A stretch of 64,000 nucleotides of DNA from Zhengella sedimenti. GTDB lineage: Bacteria > Pseudomonadota > Alphaproteobacteria > Rhizobiales > Rhizobiaceae. Positions 35,822 through 44,174 of the stretch are shown piece after piece. Positions within the stretch are counted from its first letter, which is position 1. Every line of letters starts with the position of its first letter. The DNA is taken from the NCBI RefSeq assembly GCF_046506625.1, contig NZ_JBKFFP010000005.1, positions 186,001 to 250,000 on the forward strand, given 5' to 3'. A program made the position numbers and the translations under genes. Below the pieces are notes generated by a model. That model had not been told where the DNA came from, ran no database searches, and saw nothing but the letters and a program-made list of their open reading frames with translations.

Positions 35822-36537
35822 CGCGCGGGGACGGACGCCGGATCCTGATCACTGGCGGCACCAGCGGGCTGGGCCTTGCGCTGGCGCGCCGGCTCTGCGG
35901 GCGTCACGCGGTGATGATCGCCGGCCGCAGGACGCCGCAGGAGGCGGCCGCGCTGCTCCCGCCCGCCTGCCTGTACGTTCGTGCCGGTCTGGCCCGCCCC
36001 ATGGAAGCCGTTGAAGCCATCGCCGATGCGCTCGAAGAGGCCGGCTGGGACGGTCTCGACCACGCCGTGCTCAATGCCGCCGCAGGTTATGCTGTGCCGG
36101 ACGGGCTTGAAACCGCCGCCCAGATCCGCGAGACGCTCGACGTCAACCTGGCGGCAACGCTCGTGCTCGCCCGCATGCTCCATCCCCGTCTGGCCGAAAG
36201 GAACGGACTGCTGACGCTGGTCGGGTCGACCGCCCGCAAGGGCGCGGCGCTGTTTCCCGCCTATGCCGGATCGAAGGCCGGCCTGCATGGGGTGGCGCGC
36301 GCCCTGCGCAGCGAGTGGAAGGGCGAGGCGGGCGTCCAGGTGGTGCATCCCGGGCCCATGCGCACCGGCATGCATGCAAGGGCCGGTCACGATCCCGGGT
36401 GGATCGGGCGGTTGTTCCTCGACCCCGACGACGCGGCCGCCATGCTCGCCCATGACCTTGCCACGCGCCGCTCTCCTGTGGCGCTGGGCTGGTTGCGCTA
36501 TCTTTCCGGCGCGGCCCACTGGAGGCCGAGGCTGTGA
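35818..36537 (+). CDS. Short-chain dehydrogenase/reductase (first of two)
   Basis: A 239-residue SDR. The cofactor motif GGTSGLG lies at 13-19, NAAAG at 86-90 (NNAG equivalent) and the catalytic Ser137, Tyr149 and Lys153 (YAGSK) are all present. ArgArg after the second strand (AGRRTP) suggests NADP(H). Substrate unknown. Translation is coupled to ribF (ATGA overlap) and to the next SDR (GTGA overlap). Confidence 0.9.
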   Translation: MTRGDGRRILITGGTSGLGLALARRLCGRHAVMIAGRRTPQEAAALLPPACLYVRAGLARPMEAVEAIADALEEAGWDGLDHAVLNAAAGYAVPDGLETAAQIRETLDVNLAATLVLARMLHPRLAERNGLLTLVGSTARKGAALFPAYAGSKAGLHGVARALRSEWKGEAGVQVVHPGPMRTGMHARAGHDPGWIGRLFLDPDDAAAMLAHDLATRRSPVALGWLRYLSGAAHWRPRL

Positions 36538-37295
36538 GCGGCGCCAGGAGACGCGCGCTCGTCACCGGCGCTTCGTCGGGCCTTGGCGCCGCCTTCGCGG
36601 ACCTGCTGGAACAGCGCGGCCACGACGTGGTGGCGCTGGACCGGCACGAGCCCCCGGTCGCCATGGACGGCCGCCTTCACGTCGGCTGCGACCTGGCCGA
36701 CCGCGATGCGCTGGACCGCACGCTGCCGGCGCTGCTGGCAGCCGGTCCCTATGATTGCGTGATCATGAATGCCGGCATCAGCGCGACCGGCCGCCTTTCG
36801 GCCATGCCGCCAGAGGTCCTGCTGCGCATCGTCCGGGTGAACGCCGAGGCGCCCATGGTCATCGTCTCCACACTGCTGCGCGAGGGCGCGGTGAGGACGG
36901 GCGGCCGCATCGGCTTCGTTTCGTCGCTCTCCCATTTCACCGGCTATCCCGGAGCCGCGGCCTATGCCGGCTCCAAGGATGCGCTGGCGGTCTATGCCCG
37001 CTCGCTCAGGAAGCCCGCCGCCCGGCTCGGCGTTTCGGTCTCCACCATCTTCCCCGGTCCGCTGGATACGCCGCAAGCCGCGCGCCACGCGCCGCCCGGC
37101 GCCGATGCATCGCGGCGCATGGCGCCCGCCGAGGCTGCAAGGCGCAGCCTCGACGCCATGGAAAAGGGCCGCCGCGCCATCATTCCGGGCGCCGGACCGG
37201 TTGTCTTTGCCGGGTTCGGGCAGCTCTTTCCCGGTCCCGTGACGGCGGTCATGCGCCGCATCATCTTCGAGAAACTGGACAGGGAAACCTGGTAG
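36534..37295 (+). CDS. Short-chain dehydrogenase/reductase (second of two)
   Basis: A 253-residue SDR starting at a GTG that overlaps the previous stop. It has TGASSGLG at 11-18, NAG at 79-81, a catalytic Ser in VSSLS (~130), Tyr144 and Lys148 (YAGSK). Asp after the second strand (VALDRHEP) points to NAD(H), unlike its neighbour. The hydrophobic end (VVFAGFGQLFPGPVTAVMRRI) resembles lipid- or retinol-type SDRs that touch membranes. Substrate unknown. Last gene of the HAD-ribF-SDR-SDR unit. Confidence 0.9.
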   Translation: MSGARRRALVTGASSGLGAAFADLLEQRGHDVVALDRHEPPVAMDGRLHVGCDLADRDALDRTLPALLAAGPYDCVIMNAGISATGRLSAMPPEVLLRIVRVNAEAPMVIVSTLLREGAVRTGGRIGFVSSLSHFTGYPGAAAYAGSKDALAVYARSLRKPAARLGVSVSTIFPGPLDTPQAARHAPPGADASRRMAPAEAARRSLDAMEKGRRAIIPGAGPVVFAGFGQLFPGPVTAVMRRIIFEKLDRETW

Positions 37296-37536
37296 CGGCG
37301 CGCCCGTGCCCGTCAGGCCACTTTTCAAGCGGATCAAAAAGGACTAAGACCCGCGCCCATGAAAACCGTTCCGAGCGCCTTTTCCCAGCGAATTATTGGC
37401 CCGGCCTTCCGCGGCGCCTGACCGGGCGCGGGAAGGTCCGGGATAAAGGCTCGCGCGCCGTCCTCGGGCGCCTGCGCGGCCATCCGTTTCACGCCCGAAT
37501 GAAGCCAGGCCATCCGGCCGCACGATTGGCAAGACA

Positions 37537-40446
37537 ATGACCGATACGCCCGAAAAGCTCGACTACTCGAAGACGCTCTACCTGCCGCAGACCGAATTCC
37601 CCATGCGCGCCGGCCTCCCCAAGAAGGAGCCCGAGATCGTTGCCCGCTGGGAGGAGATGAACCTCTACCGCAAGCTGCGCGAGAGCGCGGCCGGCCGGCC
37701 CCTCTACGTGCTGCATGACGGCCCGCCCTACGCCAACGGCAACATCCATATCGGCCACGCGCTCAACAAGATCCTCAAGGACGTCATCACGCGCTCCTTC
37801 CAGATGCGCGGCTACGATTCCAACTACGTGCCCGGCTGGGACTGCCACGGCCTGCCGATCGAATGGAAGATCGAGGAACAGTACCGGGCGAAGGGCAAGA
37901 ACAAGGACGAGGTGCCGGTCAACGAGTTCCGTCAGGAATGCCGCGACTTCGCCAGTCACTGGATCGCGGTGCAGACGGGCGAGTTCAAGCGCCTCGGCGT
38001 CATCGGCGATTTCGAGACGCCCTACACGACGATGGATTTCCATGCCGAGAGCCGCATTGCTGGCGAACTGCTGAAATTCGCCATGTCCGACCAGCTTTAC
38101 CGCGGCTCCAAGCCGGTCATGTGGTCGGTCGTCGAGCGCACCGCGCTGGCCGAGGCGGAAGTCGAATACCAGGATTATGAATCCGACACGATCTGGGTGA
38201 AGTTCCCGGTCACCTCCGGTGGAGATCTGGAAGGCGCCCACATCGTCATCTGGACGACCACGCCCTGGACCATCCCCGGCAACCGCGCCATCTCCTACTC
38301 CTCGCGCATCGCCTACGGCCTCTATGAAGTCACGGCGGCCGAGAACGATTTCGGCCCGCAACCGGGCGAAAAGCTGGTCTTCGCCGATGCGCTGGCCGAA
38401 GAGAGCTTCGCCAAGGCCAAGCTGGGCCACAAGCGCCTGCGCGATGTCGCGCCGGACGAATTGTCGGTCATCACCTGCGCCCATCCGCTGAAGGGTGTCG
38501 GCGGCGGCTATGATTTCGACGTCCCGCTGCTGGAAGGCGATCACGTCACCGATGATGCCGGCACGGGCTTCGTCCACACCGCGCCCGGCCACGGCCGCGA
38601 GGACTTCGACGCCTGGATGCACCATGCCCGCGACCTGGAAGCGCGCGGCATTTCCAGCCGGATCCCCTTCACCGTGGATGATGCGGGCTTTTTCACGAAG
38701 GATGCGCCGGGGTTCGGTCCGGACCGCGAGGGCGGCCCGGCCCGCGTCATCGACGACCACGGCAAGAAGGGCGACGCCAACAAGGCGGTCATCGCCGCGC
38801 TCATCGACGCCAACATGCTGTTCGCGCGCGGCCGGCTCAAGCACACCTATCCTCATTCCTGGCGCTCCAAGAAGCCGGTCATCTTCCGCAACACGCCGCA
38901 ATGGTTCGTCCACATGGACAAGACGCTGGAGGATGGCACGACGCTGCGCGAGCGAGCGCTGAACGCCATCGATGCCACCCGCTTCGTGCCGGCCGCCGGC
39001 CAGACGCGCCTGAGGGCGATGATCGCCGACCGGCCAGACTGGGTGCTGTCGCGCCAGCGCGCCTGGGGCGTGCCGATCTGCGTCTTCGCCGATGCCGACG
39101 GCAAGGTGCTGAAGGACGAGGCGGTCAACCGGCGCATCCTGGAGGCCTTCGAGGCCGAGGGTGCGGATGCGTGGTTCGCAGATGGCGCGCGCGAGCGCTT
39201 CCTCGGCGACCGGGCCGGCGAGCCGTGGATCCAGGTGCGCGACATTCTCGACGTCTGGTTCGATTCCGGCTCGACCCACACCTTCACGCTGGAGGATCGG
39301 CCGGACCTGAAATGGCCGGCGGACGTCTACCTTGAAGGCTCCGACCAGCATCGCGGCTGGTTCCATTCCTCGCTGCTGGAAAGCTGCGGCACGCGCGGCC
39401 GCGCGCCCTATGACACGGTCATCACCCATGGCTTCACCATGGCCGAGGACGGGCGCAAGATGTCCAAGTCGCTCGGCAACACGGTCACGCCACAGGATGT
39501 GATGAAGGACGCAGGCGCCGACATCCTGCGCCTCTGGGTCATGACGACCGACTACTGGGAGGACCAGCGGCTCGGCAAGTCCATCATCCAGACCAACATC
39601 GACGCCTATCGCAAGATGCGCAACACCATCCGCTGGATGCTCGGCACGCTGGCCCATGACGAGGGCGAGACGGTGGCTGTGGCAGACATGCCGGAGCTTG
39701 AGCGCCTCATCCTGCATCGGCTTGCCGAACTGGACCGCGTCGTCAACGAGGGCTATTCCAACTTCGACTTCAAGCGGATCGCCCGCAACCTGATCGACTT
39801 CATGGTCATCGACCTGTCGGCCTTCTATTTCGACATCCGCAAGGACGCGCTCTACTGCGACGCGCCGTCGAGCATTCGCCGCAAGGCCGCGCTGCAGGTG
39901 GTCCGCACGGTCTTCGACGCGGTGGTGAAATGGCTGGCGCCCATGCTGCCCTTCACAACGGAGGAGGCGTGGCTGGACCGCAATCCGGATGCGCTTTCGG
40001 TGCACCTGGAGCAGTTCCCGGCCATTCCCGCCGAATGGAGGGACGAGAATCTCGCGGCGAAGTGGAAGAAGGTCCGCCAGGTCCGCCGCGTCGTCACCGG
40101 CGCGCTGGAAATCGAGCGCCGTGAAAAGCGTATCGGCTCGTCGCTGGAGGCAGCCCCCTTCGTCCACGTCACCGATCCGGCGCTGCGCGAGGCCATCGAG
40201 GGGCTCGACATGTCGGAAATCTGCATCACGTCGGGCATGTCGGTCTCCGACAAGCCCGCGCCGGAGGGCGCTTTCGTCCTCGAGGAGGTGAAGGGCGTGG
40301 CAGTCGTTCCGGCGCTGGCCCAGGGCACGAGATGCGCCCGCTCCTGGCGTGTGACGAACGATGTGGGCGCGGACCCGGCCTTTCCGGACGTGTCGGCGCG
40401 CGACGCGGCGGCGCTCAGGGAGTTGCAGGCGCTTGGCCGTCTCTGA
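37537..40446 (+). CDS. ileS: Isoleucine-tRNA ligase
   Basis: Charges tRNA-Ile. It is 969 residues, class I. The HIGH motif is at 71-74 (GNIHIGHALNKIL) and KMSKS at 641-645. The editing (CP1) domain lies between them, with WTTTPWTIPGNRA and GTGFVHTAPGHGREDF. The C-terminal zinc-ribbon of the E. coli enzyme is mostly lost: only one Cys of the four remains (TRCARSW), and the second pair is replaced by FPDVSARDA, a form I recall from other Hyphomicrobiales. The 241-base leader upstream holds no clear attenuator. Confidence 0.97.
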   Translation: MTDTPEKLDYSKTLYLPQTEFPMRAGLPKKEPEIVARWEEMNLYRKLRESAAGRPLYVLHDGPPYANGNIHIGHALNKILKDVITRSFQMRGYDSNYVPGWDCHGLPIEWKIEEQYRAKGKNKDEVPVNEFRQECRDFASHWIAVQTGEFKRLGVIGDFETPYTTMDFHAESRIAGELLKFAMSDQLYRGSKPVMWSVVERTALAEAEVEYQDYESDTIWVKFPVTSGGDLEGAHIVIWTTTPWTIPGNRAISYSSRIAYGLYEVTAAENDFGPQPGEKLVFADALAEESFAKAKLGHKRLRDVAPDELSVITCAHPLKGVGGGYDFDVPLLEGDHVTDDAGTGFVHTAPGHGREDFDAWMHHARDLEARGISSRIPFTVDDAGFFTKDAPGFGPDREGGPARVIDDHGKKGDANKAVIAALIDANMLFARGRLKHTYPHSWRSKKPVIFRNTPQWFVHMDKTLEDGTTLRERALNAIDATRFVPAAGQTRLRAMIADRPDWVLSRQRAWGVPICVFADADGKVLKDEAVNRRILEAFEAEGADAWFADGARERFLGDRAGEPWIQVRDILDVWFDSGSTHTFTLEDRPDLKWPADVYLEGSDQHRGWFHSSLLESCGTRGRAPYDTVITHGFTMAEDGRKMSKSLGNTVTPQDVMKDAGADILRLWVMTTDYWEDQRLGKSIIQTNIDAYRKMRNTIRWMLGTLAHDEGETVAVADMPELERLILHRLAELDRVVNEGYSNFDFKRIARNLIDFMVIDLSAFYFDIRKDALYCDAPSSIRRKAALQVVRTVFDAVVKWLAPMLPFTTEEAWLDRNPDALSVHLEQFPAIPAEWRDENLAAKWKKVRQVRRVVTGALEIERREKRIGSSLEAAPFVHVTDPALREAIEGLDMSEICITSGMSVSDKPAPEGAFVLEEVKGVAVVPALAQGTRCARSWRVTNDVGADPAFPDVSARDAAALRELQALGRL

Positions 40447-40471
40447 CGATCAGCGGCCGGGAAAAGGCGGG

Positions 40472-40500
40472 GCGGGCGCGCAAGACCGCGCGCCCGCGTT
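40472..40500 (+). terminator. Stem-loop after ileS
   Basis: GCGGGCGCGC (40472-40481) pairs perfectly with GCGCGCCCGC (40488-40497) over AAGACC. Only GTT follows, so it is a weak intrinsic terminator at best. It starts 26 bases past the ileS stop. Confidence 0.45.
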
Positions 40501-40621
40501 GCCGTCAGCCCTGGCTTGCGTTAAAAGGATCGCAATTGAAGTCACGTCATCTTGTTGCCGGATTGTGCCGTCATCGCATGATCCGCAAGGTGGCAGGCGC
40601 GTTGAGCGCCACAGACACACG

Positions 40622-41341
40622 ATGAAAGGCGCGCATCGCGACATGGTTGGAAACACGCGTAAGGGCCGGGGCCTCGTGCTCGCCATATCCGCCGGCTTGG
40701 CGGCAACGGCCTTGTCAGGCTGCATGAGTTCGCCGACCTACGGCACCGACAAGACGGCCAACGAGCAGCTTCTGGAAGATCTGTCTGGCATGGTCTCGCT
40801 CGCGCCCAAGCGCGGGCCGGAGATCGACTATGAGCCGCGCCCGGCCCTGGTGAAGCCGGCCAGCACCAGCCAGTTGCCCGCACCGCAGGAGCAGATCGTG
40901 GCGGTCAATGCCGAGGCCTGGCCGGAATCCCCGGAGGAACGCCGCGCCCGCTACCGCCGCTATGCGACGGAAAACCGCGACAATCCGGATTTCCGACCGA
41001 TCGTGTCCAGCGGCCGCGAACGCGATCCCGGCGAGCCGATGATCACCTCGACGGCCGCCGCCGAGCGCGGCCAGTACAGGCAGCTCGATTCCAGCCAGAC
41101 CCCTGTCTTCGGCAAGAACGACCCGCAGGCGGAATACCGCCGCCGCCGTGCCGAAAGCCAGCAGGGCAGCCCGGTCAGCCGGAAATATCTCTCCGAACCG
41201 CCGCTTGAATACCGCGTTCCGGCCCAGACGGCCGCCGTGGGCGAACTGGGCGAGGACGAGGCGGACAAGGAGCGCCGCCTGAAGGCTGAATCCCGCAGGA
41301 AGGCGGGCAAGACAAGCTGGCGGGACATGCTTCCCTGGTAA
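40622..41341 (+). CDS. Putative lipoprotein, function unknown
   Basis: A 239-residue protein with a basic start, a hydrophobic signal helix (18-30) and a lipobox LSGC with Cys34, so it is probably lipidated and held at the membrane. The rest is polar, rich in Arg, Glu, Pro and Ser, with SPEERRARYRRYATENRDNP in the middle and a conserved-looking end SRRKAGKTSWRDMLPW. No family recognised. An ATG at 40643 (MVGNTRK) is an alternative start. Convergent with tadA, 18 bases away. Confidence 0.75.
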   Translation: MKGAHRDMVGNTRKGRGLVLAISAGLAATALSGCMSSPTYGTDKTANEQLLEDLSGMVSLAPKRGPEIDYEPRPALVKPASTSQLPAPQEQIVAVNAEAWPESPEERRARYRRYATENRDNPDFRPIVSSGRERDPGEPMITSTAAAERGQYRQLDSSQTPVFGKNDPQAEYRRRRAESQQGSPVSRKYLSEPPLEYRVPAQTAAVGELGEDEADKERRLKAESRRKAGKTSWRDMLPW

Positions 41342-41359
41342 GGAGCCGGACCGGCGGGG

Positions 41360-41824
41360 TCAGCCACGCCGGTCTGCGAAGAACGTCTTGAGCAGGAGCG
41401 CGGCCTCGCGCTCGCTCAATCCGGCATAGACATCGGGCGCATGATGACAGGTCGGCTGGCCGAAGAAGCGGGCGCCGCTGGCCACCGCGCCGCCTTTCGG
41501 ATCCTCCGCGCCGTAGTAGAGCCGCCTGAGCCGCGCGAAGGATATGGCGCCGGCGCACATGGTGCATGGTTCAAGCGTGACGTAGAGATCGAGGCCGGAA
41601 AGCCGCTCCTGGCCGAGCGTGCGGCAGGCCTCCCGGATGGCGAGCATTTCCGCATGGGCGGTCGGGTCGTTGAGTTCGCGGGTCCGGTTGCCGGCCCGCG
41701 CAATGACCGTGCCGTCCTGCACGATGACGGCGCCGACGGGAACCTCGCCACGTGCAGCCGCGGCGCGGGCCTCTTCCAGCGCGATATCCATCGGTGCGGC
41801 AACGGTTCCCGTCGGTCCGGCCAT
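41360..41824 (-). CDS. tadA: tRNA-specific adenosine deaminase
   Basis: Converts the wobble A34 of tRNA-Arg(ACG) to inosine. It is 154 residues from the ATG at 41824. The zinc deaminase motifs are HAE at 57-59 (PTAHAEMLAIREA) with catalytic Glu59, and PCTMC at 86-90 (EPCTMCAGA). The family stretch EVPVGAVIV precedes them. The start could also be the ATG at 41791 (MDIALEEA). Divergent from the pseudouridine synthase gene, 65 bases away, a common arrangement in this group. Confidence 0.95.
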   Translation of the reverse strand: MAGPTGTVAAPMDIALEEARAAAARGEVPVGAVIVQDGTVIARAGNRTRELNDPTAHAEMLAIREACRTLGQERLSGLDLYVTLEPCTMCAGAISFARLRRLYYGAEDPKGGAVASGARFFGQPTCHHAPDVYAGLSEREAALLLKTFFADRRG

Positions 41825-41889
41825 GCCTGTTTTCACTCGCAAGACGTTTCAGTGTTTGCTACGTAGCCCCACCACGAGAGAATGACCAG

Positions 41890-43491
41890 ATGAGCGACGA
41901 CAGGAAAGACAAGCCCCGGGGCCCGCGCAAGCCGTTTGGCGACCGGCAGAAGACAGCGGGCACAGGCCACGCGCGGCCAGGCGGCAGGCCGGCGCGGCGG
42001 TTCGACCGCGAGGCCCCGCCCGAAGCCCCGCCCGCAGGCGAGCGGATCGCCAAGCGACTGGCCCGCGCCGGTGTCTCGTCGCGCCGCGAGGCGGAAGGCC
42101 TGATCGCCGACGGCCGCATCTCGGTCAATGGCAAGGTCATCGACAGCCCGGCCCTGAACGTCACGCACCAGGACCGCATCGCCATCGACGGCAATCCGAT
42201 CCCCGAGATCGAGCGCACGCGTCTCTGGCTGTTCAACAAGCCCGCCGGCCTCGTGACCACCAATCGCGACCCGGAGGGCCGGCCGACTGTCTTCGAGTCC
42301 TTGCCGGAAGGCATGCCGCGCGTCGTTTCGGTCGGGCGGCTCGACATCAACACCGAGGGCCTGCTGCTGCTCACCAATGACGGCGGCCTTGCCCGCGTGC
42401 TGGAATTGCCGGCCACGGGATGGCTACGGCGCTACCGCGTGCGCGTCCATGGCGAGGTCGACGAGACAAGGCTGGATGACCTGAAGCACGGCATCGCCGT
42501 CGATGGCGTCTTCTACGGCGCCATGGATGCCGTGCTGGACCGCCAGCAGGGCTCGAATTCATGGCTGACGATCTCGTTCCGCGAGGGCAAGAACCGCGAG
42601 GTCAAGAACGTGATGGGTGCGCTCGGCCTCGAGGTGACCCGCCTGATCCGGGTGTCCTACGGTCCTTTCCAGTTGGGCGACCTTCCCGAGGGCGCGGTGC
42701 GCGAGATCCGCGGCCGTGCGCTGCGCGACCAGCTTGGCGAGACGCTGATCGAGGAGGCCGGCGCCAATTTCGAGGCGCCTGTCATCAACGAGTTTTCCAA
42801 CAAGCCGGTCCGCAAGGGCGATGAGCCCGAACGCAGCCCGGCCGCGAGACCGCCGCGCCGCGACCGGGACGACCGCCGTGCCGAGGCACTGGACCGTTTG
42901 CAGACGCGTCCCCGGCGCGAGGAACCCCGCGAGGAGGAAGGCGGCCTGATCCGCCGCCGTGGCCGCTTCCAGTCGGGTCCCCGTCGCGATGACGACGGCG
43001 AACGCCCCCGCCGCCCGCGAGACGATCGCGACGGCCCCCGCCCGCACAGAAGCCGCGACGAGCGCAACGCCGGCGACAGGTCCGGTACACGCGAGGGCAG
43101 CGACCGGCCCCGTGAAAACAAGTTCGGCGAGGAGGCGCGCGGCGCCCATGTCTGGCGCGCGCCGGGCGCCCGCCCGGCATCCGGCACCCGGTCCGCCGGC
43201 GGCAAGCCCGGCGGAAAACCGGCGGGCAAGGGCGCCTACGGACCCGCGCGTGAAGGCGGCCGCGAGGACAAGGGACGCGTTTCCGGCTCGCGCAATCCCG
43301 GCTCTGCCGGTCCGGCGCGCGAGCGCCGGCCTGAAGGTGAGCGTCCGGCGCGCGAGCGCCGCCCTGAAGGCGGGCGTCCGGCAGGAAAGCCGGGGGGCAA
43401 GCCATCGGGCCGTCCCGCCGGCAAGCCGCGCAGTGGACCGAAAGGCGGGCCAGGTGGCGGGTCCAGGGGCGGGCCAAAGGGACGGCAATGA
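41890..43491 (+). CDS. RluB-type 23S rRNA pseudouridine synthase with long basic tail
   Basis: A 533-residue protein. After a basic N-terminal extension (1-50), an S4 RNA-binding domain occupies about 51-95 (ERIAKRLARAGVSSRREAE) and a RsuA/RluB catalytic domain about 108-290, with catalytic Asp152 in VGRLDINTEGLLLLTND. E. coli RluB modifies U2605 of 23S rRNA. The last ~240 residues are a low-complexity Arg/Gly/Pro/Asp tail with near repeats of ARERRPEGERP and GGKPAGKP, likely disordered and RNA-binding. rsmD follows after 10 bases, so both rRNA-modifying enzymes are probably co-expressed. Confidence 0.92.
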   Translation: MSDDRKDKPRGPRKPFGDRQKTAGTGHARPGGRPARRFDREAPPEAPPAGERIAKRLARAGVSSRREAEGLIADGRISVNGKVIDSPALNVTHQDRIAIDGNPIPEIERTRLWLFNKPAGLVTTNRDPEGRPTVFESLPEGMPRVVSVGRLDINTEGLLLLTNDGGLARVLELPATGWLRRYRVRVHGEVDETRLDDLKHGIAVDGVFYGAMDAVLDRQQGSNSWLTISFREGKNREVKNVMGALGLEVTRLIRVSYGPFQLGDLPEGAVREIRGRALRDQLGETLIEEAGANFEAPVINEFSNKPVRKGDEPERSPAARPPRRDRDDRRAEALDRLQTRPRREEPREEEGGLIRRRGRFQSGPRRDDDGERPRRPRDDRDGPRPHRSRDERNAGDRSGTREGSDRPRENKFGEEARGAHVWRAPGARPASGTRSAGGKPGGKPAGKGAYGPAREGGREDKGRVSGSRNPGSAGPARERRPEGERPARERRPEGGRPAGKPGGKPSGRPAGKPRSGPKGGPGGGSRGGPKGRQ

Positions 43492-43501
43492 GGGTTGACC
43501 C

Positions 43502-44065
43502 ATGCGCATCGTCGGCGGGCGGCTGAAGGGCAGGGCGCTTGCCGCGCCCAGGTCCAACGCCATACGCCCGACCACGGACCGCACCCGCGAGGCGCTTTTC
43601 AACATCATCGCCCACGGCCATGACGACGTGCTCGACGGCGCCCGCGTCCTCGATCTCTTTTCCGGGACCGGCGCGCTGGGCCTTGAGGCCCTGTCACGCG
43701 GTGCGGCCTTTGCGCTCTTCGTGGAACAGTCGGCGGAAGGCAGGGCGTTGCTGCGCACGAATATCGAGTCGCTCGGCCTGCAGGGCGTGGCGCGCATCTT
43801 TCGCCGCGACGCCACCACGCTGGGCGCTGTCGGCACCATGCAGCCGTTTTCGCTGATGTTTGCCGATCCTCCCTATGGCAAGGGGCTGGGCACCCTTGCG
43901 CTTGCCGCCGCGCGAACCGGCGGCTGGCTTGCGCCCGGCGCCCTGTGCATCGTCGAGGAAGCCGCCGGCGCACCGCTCGAATGGCCAGGCTTCGACCTTG
44001 TCGACGAGCGCCGCTGGGGCGATACCGTGATGCGGTTCCTGCGTCTGTCCGGCACGCCCGCCTGA
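43502..44065 (+). CDS. rsmD: 16S rRNA (guanine-966-N2)-methyltransferase
   Basis: Methylates G966 of 16S rRNA. It is 187 residues. RsmD landmarks: MRIVGGRLKGRALAAP at the start, RPTTDRTREALFNII, the SAM-binding VLDLFSGTGALGLEALSRG (about 48-66) and the catalytic DPPY motif (FADPPYGKG, about 121). Immediately downstream of the pseudouridine synthase gene. Confidence 0.95.
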   Translation: MRIVGGRLKGRALAAPRSNAIRPTTDRTREALFNIIAHGHDDVLDGARVLDLFSGTGALGLEALSRGAAFALFVEQSAEGRALLRTNIESLGLQGVARIFRRDATTLGAVGTMQPFSLMFADPPYGKGLGTLALAAARTGGWLAPGALCIVEEAAGAPLEWPGFDLVDERRWGDTVMRFLRLSGTPA

Positions 44066-44174
44066 CCTTTCATTACGAAGATTTCATCTGCCGCGCATTT
44101 CTTGTGCCTTCACTTGGCCCTATCTTCGTGCACAGCTTCGCCAATCCGAACGGCCAGAGGGAGACAAGCTAGCC

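Noticed and set aside
37359..37421. A 20-codon frame (starting MKTVPSAFSQ) in the 241-base leader of ileS, considered as a leader peptide or attenuator.
   Set aside because: It has no ribosome binding site, no run of Ile codons, and no clear alternative hairpins or T-run before ileS.
37489..40167. A very long open frame (about 890 codons) on the minus strand opposite ileS.
   Set aside because: It is the antisense shadow of a high-GC gene. The product is low-complexity and rich in Arg, Gly and Asp with no recognisable domain, while ileS on the plus strand is certain.
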